Source: JAEZDP01 sp964430855 (lineage in GTDB: Bacteria > Acidobacteriota > Vicinamibacteria > Vicinamibacterales > Vicinamibacteraceae). From it: 64,000 nucleotides of DNA. Under the pieces are notes generated by a model. That model ran no database searches. It was given only the letters and a program-made list of their open reading frames with translations, and had not been told where the DNA came from. Made by a program: the position numbers and the translations under genes. Position 1 is the first letter of the stretch. The number at the start of each line of letters is the position of its first letter. The stretch lies in the NCBI GenBank assembly GCA_964430855.1, contig CAYSHC010000006.1:19811-83810 (forward strand). The letters run 5' to 3'. Below are positions 55,241 through 63,182 of the stretch, one piece after another.

Positions 55241-56659
55241 TTACCTGCGCTCCTTGAGCTCCACGAGCACGCCGCCCGTGGACGCCGGATGCACGAAGGC
55301 GATGCGGGCGCCGCCCGCGCCCGTGCGGGGCGTGGTGTCGATGAGGCGCACGCCGGCAGCGGCGAGCGCCTGCAGCCGGCCGTCGAGATCGTCGACGACC
55401 AGCGCCACATGATGCAGGCCCGGCCCGCGCTTGTCCAGAAAGCGCCCGATGGGCGTGTCGGGCCCGAGCGGCTCCAGCAGCTCCAGGCGCCCCGGTCCCT
55501 CCCCCACGAACCGGACCCGGACGCCCTGGCTGTCGACCGTCTCGACCGCCGAACGCGGCAGGCCGAGCCTGTCGCAGAAGAACGCGAGCGCCGCGTCGGG
55601 ATCCTGCACGGCGATGCCCACGTGATCGGGCGCCGGCGTGGACGGGACGACGCCGGCAGCGGGCCCGGGCGGGGACGCCGGCAGGCGCGCCGCCGCGAGG
55701 ACCGGGGCGATGAGCGCCTCCACGACCGTCGCCGGGTCCTGGCGACCGTCGGCCACCGCGTCGACCGCCTCGTGGAACGTCCGTCCTCCGGCCGCCGGGG
55801 GCAAGGCCTCGACGAGCGAGGCCAGCCGGTCGGCCAGGCGGGCGCGGAGGTGATGCGCGATCCTCGCCCGGCGCCTGCCCGCGCCGTGAATGGCAAGGTG
55901 CTCGCGAAAGCGTTCGATCGCGGTCCAGAGGTCGGCAATCCCCGCGCCGGTCGTCGCGGTGGTCCTCACCACGGGCGGCCGCCAGCGGCGCCCGCCGTCA
56001 CCTTCCGGCTCGTCCTCGCGGTGCAGCGAGAGCATCGCCTCGATGGAGGCCACGAGCCTGTCGGCGCCCTCGCGGTCGGCCTTGTTCACCACGAAGACGT
56101 CGGCGATCTCCATCACCCCCGCCTTCAGCGCCTGCACGTCGTCGCCCGTCCCCGGGACGAGCACGACGAGCGACACGTCGGCGGTGCGCACGATGTCGAC
56201 CTCGGCCTGGCCGACGCCGACGGTCTCGACGATGACCGTGTCGTACCCGGCAGCCGCGAGGACGCGCGAGGCGTCGGCGACGCCGCGGGCGAGGCCGCCG
56301 AGGTGGCCGCGTGTGGCCATGCTCCGGACGAACACGTCCGGGTCGAGCGCGTGCCGCTGCATGCGGATCCGGTCGCCGAGCAGCGCCCCGCCGGAGAACG
56401 GGCTCGAGGGGTCCACCGCCAGGATGCCCACACGCTGTCCCGCCTCGCGCAGGAGTGCCGCGAGTGCGTCCACCAGGGTGCTCTTGCCGGCGCCCGGCGG
56501 GCCGGTGACGCCGACGATGAGCGCCTGCCGGCCGTCGCCGTGCAGGGCGGCCAGCAGCGCGGGGGCCGCGGGGTGGTCGTCCTCGACGAGCGAGATCGCG
56601 CGCGCGATGGCGCGGGGGCGGCCCTCCCGCACGTGGGCGACGATGTCGTCCAGAGTCAC
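55241..56659 (-). CDS. MeaB-Mce fusion: methylmalonyl-CoA mutase GTPase and methylmalonyl-CoA epimerase
   Basis: A single 472-residue chain. Residues 1-325 are MeaB/ArgK, the GTPase that protects and loads cobalamin on the mutase: GVTGPPGAGKSTL (Walker A 53-60), AVDPSSPFSGGALLGDRIRM, ETVGVGQAEVDI, VNKAD. Residues about 343-472 are the epimerase, a glyoxalase-fold enzyme: PDHVGIAVQDPDAALAFF (His346), RLELLEPLG, GLHHVALVVDDL (His416 or 417) and VLVELKER (Glu467), the expected metal ligands. A Pro-rich linker (326-342) joins them and no frame break is seen. The GTG at 56659 overlaps the acyl-CoA dehydrogenase stop by 4 bases. The mutase genes are outside the window. Confidence 0.92.
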   Translation of the reverse strand: MTLDDIVAHVREGRPRAIARAISLVEDDHPAAPALLAALHGDGRQALIVGVTGPPGAGKSTLVDALAALLREAGQRVGILAVDPSSPFSGGALLGDRIRMQRHALDPDVFVRSMATRGHLGGLARGVADASRVLAAAGYDTVIVETVGVGQAEVDIVRTADVSLVVLVPGTGDDVQALKAGVMEIADVFVVNKADREGADRLVASIEAMLSLHREDEPEGDGGRRWRPPVVRTTATTGAGIADLWTAIERFREHLAIHGAGRRRARIAHHLRARLADRLASLVEALPPAAGGRTFHEAVDAVADGRQDPATVVEALIAPVLAAARLPASPPGPAAGVVPSTPAPDHVGIAVQDPDAALAFFCDRLGLPRSAVETVDSQGVRVRFVGEGPGRLELLEPLGPDTPIGRFLDKRGPGLHHVALVVDDLDGRLQALAAAGVRLIDTTPRTGAGGARIAFVHPASTGGVLVELKERR

Positions 56660-57795
56660 GCGAGCAATTGTCGCGCGATCACGAGCCGCTGGATCTCGCT
56701 CGTGCCCTCGCCGATGGTGAGCAGCTTCACGTCGCGGAAGAACTTCTCCGCCGGGTAGTCCTTCACGAACCCGTAGCCGCCGTGGATCTGCACGCACTCC
56801 TCCGCGGCGCGGACGGCGACCTCGCTGCTGTGGAGCTTGGCAATGGCCGACGCGCGCGTCGTGCGCAGCCCCTGGTCGCGCATCGCGGCCGCGCGGTAGG
56901 TCAGCAGGCGCGCCGCCTCGATGCGGGTGGCCAGATCGGCGAGCTTCCACCGGATGCCCTGAAAGGCGGCAATCGGCTGGCCGAACTGCCGGCGCTGGAG
57001 AGCGTACGTCCGCGCGGCGTCGAAGGCGCCCTGCGCCAGGCCGACGGCGAGCGCCGAGATGCCGATGCGGCCGGCGTCGAGCACCTGCAGCGCGTTGATG
57101 AAGCCTTCGTTGACCCGGCCCAGCCGATGGTCATCGGGCACGCGGCAATCGTCGAAGACCACCTCGCTCGTCTCGCTGGCGCGCATGCCCAGCTTGTTCT
57201 CCTTGCGCCCGGCGCGCATGCCGGGCGTACCCTGCGGGATCACGAAGGCCGTGATGCCGCGCGCGCCCCGCGCGCGATCGGTGGCCGCCATCGCCACCAT
57301 CACGCCGCAGATGTTGCCGTGCGTGGTGAACACCTTGGCGCCGTTCAGCCTCCAGCCGTCGCCGTCGCGCGTCGCCGTCGTCCGCAGGCTCGCCGCGTCG
57401 CTGCCGGCATCCGCCTCGGTCAGGCCCCACGCGCCGAGGTACTCGCCCGCCGCAAGCGGCGGCAGCCAGCGGCGCTTCTGCGCCTCGTCGCCGAACATGG
57501 CGATGTGCGCGGCGCACAACCCGTTGTGCGCCGCCACGCTCAGCGCGATGGCCGGGTCCACGCGCGCGAGCTCCTCGATGCAGAGACAGTAGTCGATGGC
57601 CGAGAGCCCGGCGCCGCCGTAGGCGTCCTCGATCTGGATGCCCATGAGCCCGAGTTCGGCGAGGCGCGGCAGCAGCTCCATGGGGAACTGCTGCGCCTCG
57701 TCCCAGGCCGTCACGTGCGGCGCGATCTCGCCGGCCGCGAACGCGGCAACGCTGTCGCGCAGGAGACGCTGGTCGTCCGACAGCTCGAACTGCAT
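56656..57795 (-). CDS. Acyl-CoA dehydrogenase
   Basis: FAD enzyme making the 2,3-double bond of acyl-CoA and passing electrons to ETF. It has 379 residues. GAWGLTEADAGSDAASLRTTA and the FAD-loop GNICGVMVAM-type block are intact, as is QRRQFGQPIAAFQGIRWKLAD. The C-terminal IGEGTSEIQRLVIARQLL is the usual short-chain ending. The active-site base (Glu) is expected in the GEGTSE region (IGEGTSEIQ). It is upstream of and coupled to MeaB-Mce, suggesting propionate or branched-chain degradation. Confidence 0.93.
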   Translation of the reverse strand: MQFELSDDQRLLRDSVAAFAAGEIAPHVTAWDEAQQFPMELLPRLAELGLMGIQIEDAYGGAGLSAIDYCLCIEELARVDPAIALSVAAHNGLCAAHIAMFGDEAQKRRWLPPLAAGEYLGAWGLTEADAGSDAASLRTTATRDGDGWRLNGAKVFTTHGNICGVMVAMAATDRARGARGITAFVIPQGTPGMRAGRKENKLGMRASETSEVVFDDCRVPDDHRLGRVNEGFINALQVLDAGRIGISALAVGLAQGAFDAARTYALQRRQFGQPIAAFQGIRWKLADLATRIEAARLLTYRAAAMRDQGLRTTRASAIAKLHSSEVAVRAAEECVQIHGGYGFVKDYPAEKFFRDVKLLTIGEGTSEIQRLVIARQLLA

Positions 57796-57804
57796 GGCCG
57801 GGGC

Positions 57805-58284
57805 CTAGCGGATCGCGAGCATCAGGGTGTGTCCGGAAGGGTTGCGGGGATCGAGCGTCGCCTGGAGCCGCTGCTTGAGCGCGGTAGCCTCGGCCGGCAG
57901 CACCGCGTCGATGAGCACGTCGAGCCCGGTCCTGTCACCCTCGTTGCCGGTGGCCGTCGGTACCTGGACGAAGTACATCGCGTTGCCCTCGGGGCTCGGC
58001 AGCGCCGACTTGTGGATGCGCAGCCCCTCGGCCTGCCGCCGCCTGTAAGGGTCGGTGCTGGCGCGCAGCGCGTCGCGGACGCGCGTGGCCACGGCCTCGA
58101 ACTCGCCGGTGCTGGCCGGGCGGACGTTGTAGATCACGAGCCACAGGTCGACCAGCTCGGGCGTCTCCGCGGGTGCGCCGGCCTGCGCTACCGGCTGCGC
58201 CAGTCCCCGGGCCGCCCCCGCGGACGCCACGAGTGCGATCGCCGTGGCGAGCATGGCAGCCGTGCGAACCTGCGCCAGGCTCAT
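57805..58284 (-). CDS. Secreted protein of unknown function, paralog 1
   Basis: A 159-residue protein with a signal peptide ending near ARGLAQ. The core aligns with its two neighbours: LVIYNVRPASTGEFEAVATR, RRRQAEGLRIHKSALPSPEG, NAMYFVQVP and VLPAEATALKQRLQATL. The spacing of the blocks is the same in all three. It lacks the conserved EY pair. The pattern recalls small alpha-beta barrels such as ABM-type monooxygenase folds, but that is only a guess. Its ATG overlaps the stop of paralog 2 by 4 bases. Confidence 0.7.
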   Translation of the reverse strand: MSLAQVRTAAMLATAIALVASAGAARGLAQPVAQAGAPAETPELVDLWLVIYNVRPASTGEFEAVATRVRDALRASTDPYRRRQAEGLRIHKSALPSPEGNAMYFVQVPTATGNEGDRTGLDVLIDAVLPAEATALKQRLQATLDPRNPSGHTLMLAIR

Positions 58285-58799
58285 GGCTGCGCCTCCGGCG
58301 ACGACGTGGGCGCCGTGCCGACCGGGGCAAGGTTCGACGCCTGCACCGAGGGCTGCACGTGCACGGCAAGGAGTGTCTGGTACAGCGACAGTCCTTCGTC
58401 GGGATACATCTCGGCGAGCAGCCGGGCCATGTCGTACTCCTGGTTGGCGACCACGGGCTCGATCACCGACACGTAGACCAGGTGGCCCTCGGGTGTCGGG
58501 GCGTTCTGTTTCAGCAGCCGCCATCCCTCCGCCTGCTGGCGGCGGGCCTCCACGCTGCTGGCCGCAAGGCCGGTCGTCAGCCGGGCGAACAGCTGCTCGA
58601 ATTCGGGCCCCCTGTCGGCCTTGACGACGTGGAAGACCAGAGCCGTGGGGCCCTCGAGGGCGAGGGCGAGCGGCGCCGCCGGCTGCGCGGAGGTCGCAGC
58701 GGCCGGCGCCTGTGTGGCAGGTGGCGCCTGCGCGGCGACGGCGGGCGTGCCGGCCAGCACGAGCGCGAGCGAGAGCGCGAGTCGATGGGAGCGGGTCAT
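58281..58799 (-). CDS. Secreted protein of unknown function, paralog 2
   Basis: A 172-residue protein with a signal peptide ending at VAAQA and a Pro/Ala-rich spacer. The core reads LVFHVVKADRGPEFEQLFAR, ARRQQAEGWRLLKQNAPTPEG, LVYVSVIEPVVANQEYDM and LLAEMYPDEGLSLYQTLL. It is closest to paralog 3. It is cotranscribed with paralog 1. No catalytic residues are obvious; the Arg-Arg-Gln-Gln stretch is the most conserved block. Confidence 0.7.
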   Translation of the reverse strand: MTRSHRLALSLALVLAGTPAVAAQAPPATQAPAAATSAQPAAPLALALEGPTALVFHVVKADRGPEFEQLFARLTTGLAASSVEARRQQAEGWRLLKQNAPTPEGHLVYVSVIEPVVANQEYDMARLLAEMYPDEGLSLYQTLLAVHVQPSVQASNLAPVGTAPTSSPEAQP

Positions 58800-58806
58800 G
58801 TACGTG

Positions 58807-58844
58807 AAAAGACCCCGGACGTGCGCGGGTGGCCGTCCGGGGTC
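58807..58844 (-). terminator. Rho-independent terminator after paralog 3
   Basis: A 10-bp perfect GC-rich stem (GACCCCGGAC at 58811-58820, GTCCGGGGTC at 58835-58844) with a 14-base loop is followed on the minus strand by TTTT (58810-58807). It lies 32 bases after the stop of the 58876-59457 gene and separates it from paralogs 1 and 2. Confidence 0.75.
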
Positions 58845-58875
58845 GAAAGGTGCAGCGGACAGAGGTCGCGTCGCC

Positions 58876-59457
58876 CTACATGCCGCCGAAATCCAGGACC
58901 TGGTTCATCGGCACCGCGGCGTTCAGCCCCTGGGTGTTGATGTAGGTCTGGAGCTCGTCGACCAGCTGCTTGGCCTCGGACGGGAACACCTCGAACAGCA
59001 GCATGCCCGGGCTGTACTCGGTGTTCTTCTCCACCGGGTTGATCAGGAGCACGTAGGTGGCCGTCCCGTCCGGCGCGTTGGCCGTCGACCTGAGCAGCTT
59101 CATGCCCTGCGCCTGCTGACGGCGCGCGGGGTTCTCGCTCTTGGCCATCGCTTCCTTCACGCGACCGAAGAACCGCTCGAAGTCGGCGGTGTTCTCACCC
59201 TTGACCGCGTAGAACCAAATCACGTAGTCCGTGTCGAACGTGAGCTGGGGCGGCTGAGGGGCGGCTTCCTGGACCGGCTGCTGCGGCTGCGTCGGGTCCT
59301 GAGGCGCGGGCTGAGCCGGGTTGACGGGCTGCTGGGGCTGGGCGGGGTCCTGCGCGAACGCCGGGATGGTGGCGCCGCTCGCCAGCAGGACTGCTGCAGT
59401 GAACGCGGCTCGGATACCCGCGCGGCGCACGCGTGGCGCCCTCAACGTCAAGTGCAT
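58876..59457 (-). CDS. Secreted protein of unknown function, paralog 3
   Basis: A 193-residue protein. The signal peptide ends near PAFAQ. Residues about 36-71 are a Pro/Gln-rich spacer made of QDPAQPQQPV-like repeats. The core is WFYAVKGENTADFERFFGR, PARRQQAQGMKLLR, PDGTATYVLLINPVEKNTEYS and LLFEVFPSEAKQLVDELQ. It has a strong AGGAGG before its ATG at 59457, its own promoter and its own terminator, so it is expressed as a single gene and probably strongly. Confidence 0.75.
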   Translation of the reverse strand: MHLTLRAPRVRRAGIRAAFTAAVLLASGATIPAFAQDPAQPQQPVNPAQPAPQDPTQPQQPVQEAAPQPPQLTFDTDYVIWFYAVKGENTADFERFFGRVKEAMAKSENPARRQQAQGMKLLRSTANAPDGTATYVLLINPVEKNTEYSPGMLLFEVFPSEAKQLVDELQTYINTQGLNAAVPMNQVLDFGGM

Positions 59458-59496
59458 AACACCTCCTCGGTGCGGAAACATGTGGTCCGGGGCGAT

Positions 59497-59524
59497 ACTC
59501 TAACGTATCCGGATTCTCATACAA
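59497..59524 (-). promoter_or_regulatory. Promoter for paralog 3
   Basis: TTGTAT (59524-59519) and TAGAGT (59502-59497) on the minus strand are spaced by 16 bases. The -35 overlaps the end of hemW. The leader would be about 30 nt before the AGGAGG site. Confidence 0.4.
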
Positions 59525-60635
59525 ACACCTGCATGACTTCGTTCGCAAGGAGCATGCCGCGCGGCGTCAGCCGCATGGTATCGCCCTCGACCGCGAGCAG
59601 GCCCGCGTCGACGGACGGCTGGAGGGCCTGTCCGTATCGATCCAAGACATCCACACCGTACCGGGTGCCCACCGCCGAGAGCGAGACGCCCCGTGTCAGC
59701 CGCAACCCCATGAACAGCGCGTCGGCGCACGCCTCATCCGTGGAGCGGACGTACCGCTCGGCGACCGGGGGGACGCCGGACTCGACCCTGGCGACGTAGT
59801 CCTCCACGGCGGCGACCATTCGCACGCGTTCGCGGCCGACCCGCCCGTGGGCGCCGGGCCCGAAGGCCCGCCAGTGGCCGTCCTCCCAGTACTTGACGTT
59901 GTGGCGGCACTCCCGGCCCGCGCGGGCCACATTGGAGATCTCGTAGCGCGTCCATCCGCCCGCGGCGAGCCGGGCCATCGCCTCCTCGTACATGTCGGCG
60001 GCGTCGTCCTCTGCCGTGCGCGACCACTGCTGCCGCGCCATCAGCTCCTGGAGCGGCGCGTTCGGGTAGAGCTCGAGCAGGTAGAGCGAGGCATGCTCCG
60101 GCCCGAGGTCGATGAGGGCGTCCACCGACTCGAGCCACTGTGCGACGGACTGACCGGGCAGCCACATCATCAGGTCGAGGCTGACGTTGTCGAACCCGGC
60201 CGCCCGTGCGTCGGCCACGGCGCGCCGGGCGCGGGCCGCGTCGTGGATGCGGCCGAGGCGCCGCAGCTCGTCGTCGCGGAACGACTGGACGCCGAACGAC
60301 AGGCGCGTCACGCCGGCCTCACGGAACGCCGTCAGCCGCGCGAGGTCCACCGTCTCGGGGTTGGCCTCGAGCGTGATCTCGGCATCCGGCGCCACGTCGA
60401 ACGCCCGCCGGCAGGCGTCGAGGATGCGTCGCAGCTCGCACGGGTCCAGCAGCGACGGCGTCCCTCCGCCCAGGAAGATCGTGTCCACGGCCTCGCCGGT
60501 GCCATCGGCGGCGATGTGCCGCACCATGGCCTCGACGTAGCGCGTCTTGAGCGCCGCGTCGAGCAGGCCCCTGTTGAAGTTGCAGTAGTGGCAGATCGCG
60601 CTGCAGAACGGGACGTGGAGATAGAGCCCCAGCAC
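59517..60635 (-). CDS. hemW: HemW-like radical SAM heme chaperone
   Basis: Heme-binding radical-SAM protein related to HemN; HemW delivers heme to respiratory proteins. It has 372 residues. The cluster motif is Cys11-x3-Cys15-x2-Cys18 (CSAICHYCNF), without the extra CNYC-type cysteine of HemN. FLGGGTPSLLDP, ANPETVD and SFGVQSF are conserved. HNVKYWEDGHWRAFGPGAHG and the HemN C-terminal domain follow. The start is GTG at 60635. It lies 6 bases after the DnaC-like gene. Confidence 0.9.
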   Translation of the reverse strand: MLGLYLHVPFCSAICHYCNFNRGLLDAALKTRYVEAMVRHIAADGTGEAVDTIFLGGGTPSLLDPCELRRILDACRRAFDVAPDAEITLEANPETVDLARLTAFREAGVTRLSFGVQSFRDDELRRLGRIHDAARARRAVADARAAGFDNVSLDLMMWLPGQSVAQWLESVDALIDLGPEHASLYLLELYPNAPLQELMARQQWSRTAEDDAADMYEEAMARLAAGGWTRYEISNVARAGRECRHNVKYWEDGHWRAFGPGAHGRVGRERVRMVAAVEDYVARVESGVPPVAERYVRSTDEACADALFMGLRLTRGVSLSAVGTRYGVDVLDRYGQALQPSVDAGLLAVEGDTMRLTPRGMLLANEVMQVFV

Positions 60636-60641
60636 GTGCGG

Positions 60642-61535
60642 CTACTTCGTGCCGGCCCGCCCGCCGGGCCAGCGCAGCTCCGGCGCCGGCGTGGTCGCGA
60701 CGCGCGGCCCGTCCTTCAGGCGGGCGCGCAGCGGGCTGCCGGCCTTGCCCGGCAGGCGCGACGTCGACGGCTTCTGGCGCATGCGCCACAGCGCGACAAG
60801 GTCCGCCTCGCCGCCGTTGACGGGCAGCTCGCGATAGTCGGCGCCGTCGAGGTCGAGGAAGTCGCACATCTCGTGCAGGCGCGAGCGCATGCGGATGCCG
60901 ATCCGGTAGACGAGCGAGTCGGGCACCGTGGCGTCCGGGTCGTCCACGAAGTTGGACGTGAAGAGCGTCAGGCGCTTCTGGTTGTAGCGGGTGTTGACAA
61001 TCAGGTTGAGCGTCTCGTCCACCCACTCGGACGTCTTCTCGGCGCCGAGGTCGTCGAGCACGAGCACGTCGGCTTCCATCACCGGGCGCAGCACGTCCAG
61101 CTCGGTCGTGCGCACCACCGGGTCGTACGTGCTGCGGATCAGGCGCAGCAGGTCGCGCGTGTCGTAGAAGACGCCGTGGGCGCCGCGCGTGGTCACGAGC
61201 TCGCGCAGCACCGCGACGGCCAGGTGTGTCTTGCCGACGCCGGGAGGGCCGAGCAGGAACAGGCCCCGCTCGCGCGCCGGGAAATCGCGGACGAGCGTGC
61301 GGGCCGCCGCGAGCGCGCGCTCGAGCGACGCGTTGCCGTACGTGGTGAAGCGATCGAAGTCGCAGTGCGCGTAGCGCCTGGGGATGCGCGCGTCGGCGAC
61401 GCGGCGGCCAAGCGACTTCTCGCGCCAGCACGTGCAGCGGCGCACGCGACGCACGCCGTCGCGCTCGACGGGCATCCAACCGGTTCCCTGGCAGTGGGGG
61501 CAGAGCATGTGAGCCGTCACGCTGCGGCCGATCAT
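60642..61535 (-). CDS. DnaC/IstB-like AAA+ ATPase with N-terminal zinc ribbon
   Basis: A 297-residue ATPase similar to the helicase loaders DnaC and DnaI. The N-terminus has a four-cysteine ribbon (CPHC, then CTC about 20 residues later). Walker A is LLGPPGVGKTHLAVAVL and Walker B is VLVLDDLGAEK, with FTSNF as sensor. A basic C-terminal tail of about 50 residues (LPGKAGSPLRARLKDG) has no clear homologue. I chose the ATG at 61535; the ATG at 61508 (MLCPHC) is equally possible. No transposase is near, so it is a DnaI-type protein rather than IstB. Confidence 0.82.
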   Translation of the reverse strand: MIGRSVTAHMLCPHCQGTGWMPVERDGVRRVRRCTCWREKSLGRRVADARIPRRYAHCDFDRFTTYGNASLERALAAARTLVRDFPARERGLFLLGPPGVGKTHLAVAVLRELVTTRGAHGVFYDTRDLLRLIRSTYDPVVRTTELDVLRPVMEADVLVLDDLGAEKTSEWVDETLNLIVNTRYNQKRLTLFTSNFVDDPDATVPDSLVYRIGIRMRSRLHEMCDFLDLDGADYRELPVNGGEADLVALWRMRQKPSTSRLPGKAGSPLRARLKDGPRVATTPAPELRWPGGRAGTK

Positions 61536-61610
61536 ACAGCGGCGCACGCGACGGCGCACGCGCGCGGCGCGCCGGTGGGACAATCGGCGCGCCCGCGCGT
61601 CAACGACGCG

Positions 61611-62030
<420 letters not shown>

Positions 62031-62075
62031 GGCTGCCTCGCACCCGCCTCGCGGCGGAAAACTCACATGTCCGTG

Positions 62076-63173
62076 TCAGGGGCGGCCGGCCTCGCCGTCG
62101 CTCCGCACGTCGTCCGGATGCAGCCGGGCGAACTCGCGCATCAACTCGCGTGCCCGGGTATCGATCACGCGGGGCAGCACGATCTGCACCGTCAGGACGA
62201 GGTCGCCACGCTTCCCGCTGCGCCGCGACGGCACGCCGCGCTCGCGGAGCCGCAGCCGTTGGCCGCCCTGGGTCCCCGGCGGGATGCGCACGCGCACCTC
62301 GCCATCGGGCGAGTCGATCACCAGCCGCGTCCCGAGCACGGCCTCGTGCACGGCCACGCGCAGCACGTGATGGAGGTCGTCGCCCTCACGGGTCCACTTC
62401 GGGTCGGGCGCCACGCGGGCGCGCACCCGCAGGTCGCCGGGCGGCGCGCCGCCCACGCCCGCGTGCCCGAGGCCCGGCTGCCGCCACTCGTCCCCGTCGT
62501 GCAGCCCGGGCGGCACCTCGATGACGTGCTCTTCCGTCCGCGTCTGGAGGCCCTGACCGTGGCATGCCGGGCAGGTGGTGTACCTGTCGACGCCCTCGCC
62601 GTGGCACGCGCTGCATGGGCGCACGAACGTCATGTGTCCGCGCGCCAGCCGCAGCTCGCCGCGCCCCTGGCAGACCCGGCACGGCGTCGGCAGCCGCTCG
62701 ACGCGTCCGCTGCCGCGGCACGCCTCGCACGCGACCCGACGCGTCACCGTCACCTTTCGCGTCGTCCCGTGGACGACGTCGGCCAGCGTCAGCCCGAGTT
62801 CGACCAGGATGTCGGCGCCCGCGGCACGCCGGCGGACCTCGCCGCCGGCGGCCGCGTGGAACACGTCGGCAAACAGGTCACCGAAGGTGGTCGCGCTGTC
62901 GCCGTGCACCTTCACCGAGAAGTCGAACCCGGCAAAGGCCGCACCGGCGGCCGCCTTCGCGGGCCGATGCACCTCGCCGCGGTCGTACGCCCGGCGGCGG
63001 TCCGGGTCGCTCAGCGTCTCGAACGCCTCGGCCACCTCCGCGTACCGGCGCGCTGCCTCTTCGTTGCCGGGGTTCAGGCCCGGGTGGTACCGGCGCGCGA
63101 GGCGCCGGTAGGCGCGACGCACCTCGGCGTCGGTCGCCCCCCGATCCAGTCCCAGCACTTCGTAGAGACGCAT
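62076..63173 (-). CDS. dnaJ: DnaJ-family chaperone with an altered HPD motif
   Basis: Hsp40 partner of DnaK, 365 residues. The J-domain starts LYEVLGLDRGATDAEVRRAY, but the HPD motif reads His30-Pro31-Gly32 (YHPGLNPG), the Asp needed to stimulate DnaK being Gly. A short linker with GFDFSV follows. The zinc domain has four CxxCxGxG repeats (CEACRGSG, CRVCQGRG, CSACHGEG, CPACHGQG). The client-binding beta domains include VPPGLHDGDEWRQPGLG and VRIPPGTQGGQRLRL. It lies 9 bases after dnaK. It is otherwise intact, so it is not an obvious pseudogene. Confidence 0.9.
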   Translation of the reverse strand: MRLYEVLGLDRGATDAEVRRAYRRLARRYHPGLNPGNEEAARRYAEVAEAFETLSDPDRRRAYDRGEVHRPAKAAAGAAFAGFDFSVKVHGDSATTFGDLFADVFHAAAGGEVRRRAAGADILVELGLTLADVVHGTTRKVTVTRRVACEACRGSGRVERLPTPCRVCQGRGELRLARGHMTFVRPCSACHGEGVDRYTTCPACHGQGLQTRTEEHVIEVPPGLHDGDEWRQPGLGHAGVGGAPPGDLRVRARVAPDPKWTREGDDLHHVLRVAVHEAVLGTRLVIDSPDGEVRVRIPPGTQGGQRLRLRERGVPSRRSGKRGDLVLTVQIVLPRVIDTRARELMREFARLHPDDVRSDGEAGRP

Positions 63174-63182
63174 GCGTCGCCC

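Noticed and set aside
55600..55720. A frameshift creating the MeaB-Mce fusion
   Set aside because: Both halves are in the same frame, with a plausible Pro-rich linker and no out-of-frame continuation of either domain.
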